Shown piece after piece: positions 5,636 through 7,325 of a stretch of DNA of 7,325 nt. Numbering within the stretch: position 1 is the stretch's first letter; each line of letters starts with the position of its first letter. The notes under the pieces were generated by a model, which saw nothing but the letters and a program-made list of their open reading frames with translations, made no database searches and was not told the DNA's origin. The translations under genes and the position numbers were made by a program. Source of the stretch: Pseudomonadota bacterium. Lineage in GTDB: Bacteria > Pseudomonadota > Gammaproteobacteria > Steroidobacterales > Steroidobacteraceae. The stretch covers positions 1-7,325 of the forward strand of contig QGUX01000184.1 of assembly GCA_003242275.1 (NCBI GenBank). Direction: 5' to 3'.

Positions 5636-5643
5636 TCAGCCGC
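5631..5643 (-). repeat. 13-bp dyad centred on the stop codon of the SRPBCC gene
   Basis: GCGGCT-C-AGCCGC is a perfect inverted repeat whose centre (5637) is the middle base of the TCA (TGA on the minus strand) stop codon. It would give only a short RNA stem (GCGG/CCGC, 5-nt loop). It recalls the larger palindrome at the peptidase/cytochrome junction but could be chance in such GC-rich DNA. Confidence 0.4.
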
Positions 5644-6067
5644 GCTCCTCGACCAGGTTCTTCAGCCGCGCCAGTGCCCGCTCGCTGGCCATGCGCACGC
5701 GCACGAAGTGCGCGTTCCATTCCGGCAGGTCCGGCATGCCCGAGCACAGCAGGCGCACGATGGTGCGGCCATTGACCTCCTCGAGCAGGATGTCGTCGGC
5801 CACCGCGCCGTCGAAGGCCGACAGGTCGTCGGGCGGCAGGTAGATCAGGCGCAGCCGGCGCGGCGGATCGAACACGTCGATCATCGCGTGGCGCGTGAGT
5901 CCCGGCGCGATCGTCCCGGACCACGTGCCGCCCCTCTGCGGGCGGATGCGCGCATCCTCTCCCAGCCACTGCGGCAACAGCGTGGGACCGCACAACGCCA
6001 ACCACACGCGCGGTGGTGGCGCGTCGATGTCGATGCGTTGGGCGAAGCCGCGGGTCTTCAGGGGCAT
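5636..6067 (-). CDS. SRPBCC / AHSA1-like domain protein
   Basis: This 143-residue protein is a single START-like (SRPBCC, Activator of Hsp90 ATPase homologue 1-like) fold. The N-terminal strand and helix RIDIDAPPPRVWLALCGPTL, then LPQWLG, the GGTWSG strand, FDPPRRLRLIY (66-76), GRTIVRLLCSG and a long C-terminal helix ending RALARLKNLVEERG follow the family order. Such proteins bind hydrophobic ligands in a cavity; the ligand and role here are unknown. The frame is open back to 6211, but those 48 codons do not look like the family and the start at 6067 gives the usual short lead-in. No Shine-Dalgarno is seen before it. It is convergent with tatC and 169 bp downstream of dedA on the same strand. 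It is most likely cytosolic, with no signal peptide. Confidence 0.85.
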   Translation of the reverse strand: MPLKTRGFAQRIDIDAPPPRVWLALCGPTLLPQWLGEDARIRPQRGGTWSGTIAPGLTRHAMIDVFDPPRRLRLIYLPPDDLSAFDGAVADDILLEEVNGRTIVRLLCSGMPDLPEWNAHFVRVRMASERALARLKNLVEERG

Positions 6068-6236
6068 GGCGATATTGTGCCAGTTATCCCGCGCACGCGG
6101 CATGCACGGTGATTGCCAATCGCCTCTGTCACGGTGTCTATCACCTTCCGGATGCCATTGGGCCCCGGCCGTCTCTTCGCATGACAAGTGCTCATGCAAC
6201 GAAACCCGCACCCGCCGCTTTGCCCACGCCGGTTCC
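6068..6236 (-). promoter_or_regulatory. 169-bp intergenic region between dedA and the SRPBCC gene with several dyads
   Basis: No gene is supported here. On the minus strand, TTGGCA-N7-GTGCA (6119 to 6102) has the GG-N10-GC spacing of a sigma54 promoter but lacks part of the consensus. Dyads are GCATGA-N7-TCATGC (6179-6197), the imperfect GGTGATT-GCC-AATCGCC (6108-6124) and GGTG-TCTAT-CACC (6133-6145). Any of these could be an operator for the SRPBCC gene. It is somewhat less GC-rich than the neighbouring genes, as expected for regulatory DNA. All functional readings are weak inference. Confidence 0.3.
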
Positions 6237-6247
6237 TCAGGCCGGCG
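6227..6247 (-). other. Hairpin enclosing the dedA stop codon
   Basis: CGCCGG (6227-6232) and CCGGCG (6242-6247) form a 6-bp all-GC stem around a 9-nt loop that contains the TCA (TGA on the minus strand) stop at 6237-6239; the loop itself includes the small dyad CCT-C-AGG. No T tract follows on the minus strand, so intrinsic termination is doubtful. Confidence 0.4.
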
Positions 6248-6887
6248 CGCGCGGTTCCCGGCGCAGCGCCATGGTCACCAGTGGCGCCATCGACACCACG
6301 ATGATGGTGATGGTGACCAGCCCGAAGTTGTCCTTGATGAGCGGGATGTTGCCGATCCAGTAGCCGGCCCACACGAACAGGTTCACCCACGCCACCGCGC
6401 CGATGATGTTGTAGGCCTGGAAGCGGCCGTAGTGCATGCGGCCGATGCCGGCGACGAAGGGCGCGAAGGTGCGCACGATGGGCGCGAAGCGCGACAGCAC
6501 GATGGTCATCGCGCCGTGGCGCGCGAACCAGCCCTCGGTGCGCCGCAGGTATTCCACGTTGATGAAGCGGTAACGGCCGGAGAATGCGCGCGTGCCGATG
6601 GCGCGGCCGATGGCGTAGTTGGTGCTGTTGCCCAGCACCGCCGCCAGGGTGAGCAGGAGGGCCAGCCACCACGGCGTCAACGTGCCGCTGGCATCGACGG
6701 CGGCCAGCGCACCCAGCGCGAACAGCAGCGAGTCACCCGGCAGGAAGGGCGTCACCACCAGCCCGGTCTCGGCGAAGATCACCAGGAAGATGATGGCGTA
6801 GATCCACACGTCGAAGCGCGCCAGCAGCTCGGTCAGGTGCGCATCCAGGTGCAGGATGAAGTCGATCAGGAAGTGCAGCAGCTCCAC
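6237..6887 (-). CDS. DedA family membrane protein (YqjA/YghB-like)
   Basis: This 216-residue multi-pass inner-membrane protein belongs to the DedA (VTT/SNARE-associated) family, which supports membrane homeostasis, proton-dependent transport and, in some members, phospholipid or undecaprenyl-phosphate flipping. The re-entrant loop motif ETGLVVTPFLPGDSLLFALG has Glu40 and Asp52. The second motif, SRFAPIVRTFAPFVAG, has Arg133 and Arg139. These match the essential E39, D51, R130 and R136 of E. coli YqjA. Hydrophobic segments lie near 28-50, 53-65, 73-98, 137-149, 159-178 and 187-208. The start is a GTG at 6887 with GAGG 6 nt upstream. It follows the unrecognised gene by 48 bp on the same strand, so the two may be cotranscribed. 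The exact substrate is unknown. Confidence 0.93.
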   Translation of the reverse strand: MELLHFLIDFILHLDAHLTELLARFDVWIYAIIFLVIFAETGLVVTPFLPGDSLLFALGALAAVDASGTLTPWWLALLLTLAAVLGNSTNYAIGRAIGTRAFSGRYRFINVEYLRRTEGWFARHGAMTIVLSRFAPIVRTFAPFVAGIGRMHYGRFQAYNIIGAVAWVNLFVWAGYWIGNIPLIKDNFGLVTITIIVVSMAPLVTMALRREPRAPA

Positions 6888-6904
6888 GCCGGGCCTCGGG
6901 TCTG

Positions 6905-6922
6905 GTGCGCCGGGGTGCGCAC
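6905..6922 (-). other. Hairpin between the unrecognised gene and dedA
   Basis: GTGCGC and GCGCAC flank a 6-nt loop (CGGGGT) in the 48-bp gap. The stem is six GC-rich pairs with no T tract on the minus strand. It lies just upstream of the dedA ribosome site (GAGG at 6894-6897), so it might limit read-through or protect mRNA. Role is inference. Confidence 0.35.
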
Positions 6923-6935
6923 GCGGGGGTCGAGT

Positions 6936-7325
6936 CTAGCCGGCGGCCCGCTGCTGATACAGGTCGTCCTTGTCGGTGTCGGCACCGTCCGGGTCCCCGA
7001 AGGGCAGTTGGCCGGTTGCATCGTCGACGAAGGACGCATCCGCGCCGGCGCCGCCGGCCGGTTCCGCGTCGCCGGATGCGGATGGATCCGCGGCGCCGGC
7101 GGCGTCCACGGGCGGTGGCCCGCCGTTGTCGGCGAACAGCCGCTCCATCACCGCCTCGAAGTCCTCGTGCGCCTGCATCGGGGGCAGGCCGCGCGCGAGC
7201 AGCTCGCGCTCGAGCGCCTGCTCGACCGCCGCCGAACCCGTGCCGTCCCCCTCGCCCAGCTCGATGCCCCGCCCTGGGCGCGGGCGGCCCCCCGCCCCCA
7301 GGCGGGGCGGGCCGCGCAGGCCCCG
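6936..7325 (-). CDS. Unrecognised protein, C-terminal part; acidic Ala/Asp/Gly-rich tail, 5' end off right edge
   Basis: The reading frame is open from the right edge (130 codons) to a TAG at 6936-6938. I do not recognise a family. From the edge inward there is a Gly/Pro/Arg-rich stretch (about 20 residues), a likely helical segment (AAVEQALERELLARG, then EDFEAVMERLFADNGG), and an acidic, low-complexity tail rich in Ala, Asp, Gly and Pro ending DKDDLYQQRAAG. No signal peptide or membrane segment is visible in this part. The only in-frame ATG (7178) has no Shine-Dalgarno and would cut the helical segment off, so I favour a start beyond the window. Third codon positions are nearly all G or C, which supports coding. 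It lies 48 bp upstream of dedA. A short protein starting at 7178 remains possible. Confidence 0.55.
   Translation of the reverse strand, partial: RGLRGPPRLGAGGRPRPGRGIELGEGDGTGSAAVEQALERELLARGLPPMQAHEDFEAVMERLFADNGGPPPVDAAGAADPSASGDAEPAGGAGADASFVDDATGQLPFGDPDGADTDKDDLYQQRAAG
7267..7307. repeat. Long GC-rich imperfect inverted repeat near the right edge
   Basis: Arms 7267-7284 and 7291-7307 can form 16 base pairs with one mismatch and one bulged C around a 6-nt loop; the pairs are almost all G-C. A further dyad, CGGGGC-N11-GCCCCG, spans 7303-7325. No T tract adjoins on either strand. Within the unrecognised reading frame this stretch encodes a Gly/Pro/Arg-rich run. Confidence 0.5.

Noticed and set aside
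6058..6195. Small basic 45-codon minus-strand frame (MSTCHAKRR...) between dedA and the SRPBCC gene
   Set aside because: It has no Shine-Dalgarno and no recognisable features, and it overlaps the start of the SRPBCC gene in another frame. Its existence is expected by chance in GC-rich DNA.
6068..6211. N-terminal extension of the SRPBCC protein from a GTG at 6211
   Set aside because: The extra 48 residues do not resemble the family, there is no ribosome site, and the stretch has dyads and composition more like regulatory DNA.
1..7325. A defence, mobile or otherwise new multi-gene system
   Set aside because: All recognised genes are housekeeping or envelope functions. There are no integrase, transposase, nuclease or repeat-array signatures, and base composition looks even across the window.

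Overview
The window is a dense stretch of bacterial chromosome with very high G+C (about 70 % by eye) and third codon positions almost all G or C. The gene set (Sec- and Tat-exported envelope functions, diheme cytochrome c4, D-aminoacyl-tRNA deacylase beside tatABC, a YqjA-type DedA protein) points to a Gram-negative proteobacterium, most likely a gammaproteobacterium. The family is uncertain: the TatB N-terminus does not closely match the Xanthomonas or Lysobacter TatB sequences I can recall. I see no rRNA or tRNA gene, CRISPR array, insertion sequence or phage gene.

Layout from left to right. (1) The 5' two thirds of an acuI/yhdH-type quinone oxidoreductase on the minus strand, running off the left edge. 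(2) 24 bp away and divergent, a secreted S9 prolyl oligopeptidase-family peptidase (637-2706, plus). (3) A diheme cytochrome c4 (2707-3360, minus), convergent with the peptidase; the two stop codons touch with no base between them. (4) A divergent 83-bp promoter region, then dtd (3444-3884) and, 80 bp later, tatA, tatB and tatC (3965-5559), all plus; tatB and tatC overlap by 4 nt. (5) On the minus strand, a small SRPBCC/AHSA1-like protein (5636-6067), a DedA-family membrane protein (6237-6887) and the 3' part of an unrecognised acidic, low-complexity protein that runs off the right edge (6936-7325).

Functionally, tatABC is a complete twin-arginine translocase for exporting folded proteins. 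Dtd removes D-amino acids from mischarged tRNA. Cytochrome c4 carries electrons to terminal oxidases in the periplasm. The S9 peptidase is exported by Sec. DedA proteins act in membrane homeostasis and lipid transport. Apart from tatABC these look like neighbours rather than parts of one pathway, and I found no new multi-gene system.

The most notable structure is not a gene. At the peptidase/cytochrome junction a perfect 24-bp palindrome is centred exactly between the two abutting stop codons. It is flanked by a convincing intrinsic terminator for the cytochrome gene, hidden inside the peptidase coding sequence, and by a second small hairpin on the other side. Other compact hairpins lie in the tatA leader, between tatA and tatB, in the cytochrome leader and at the right edge.
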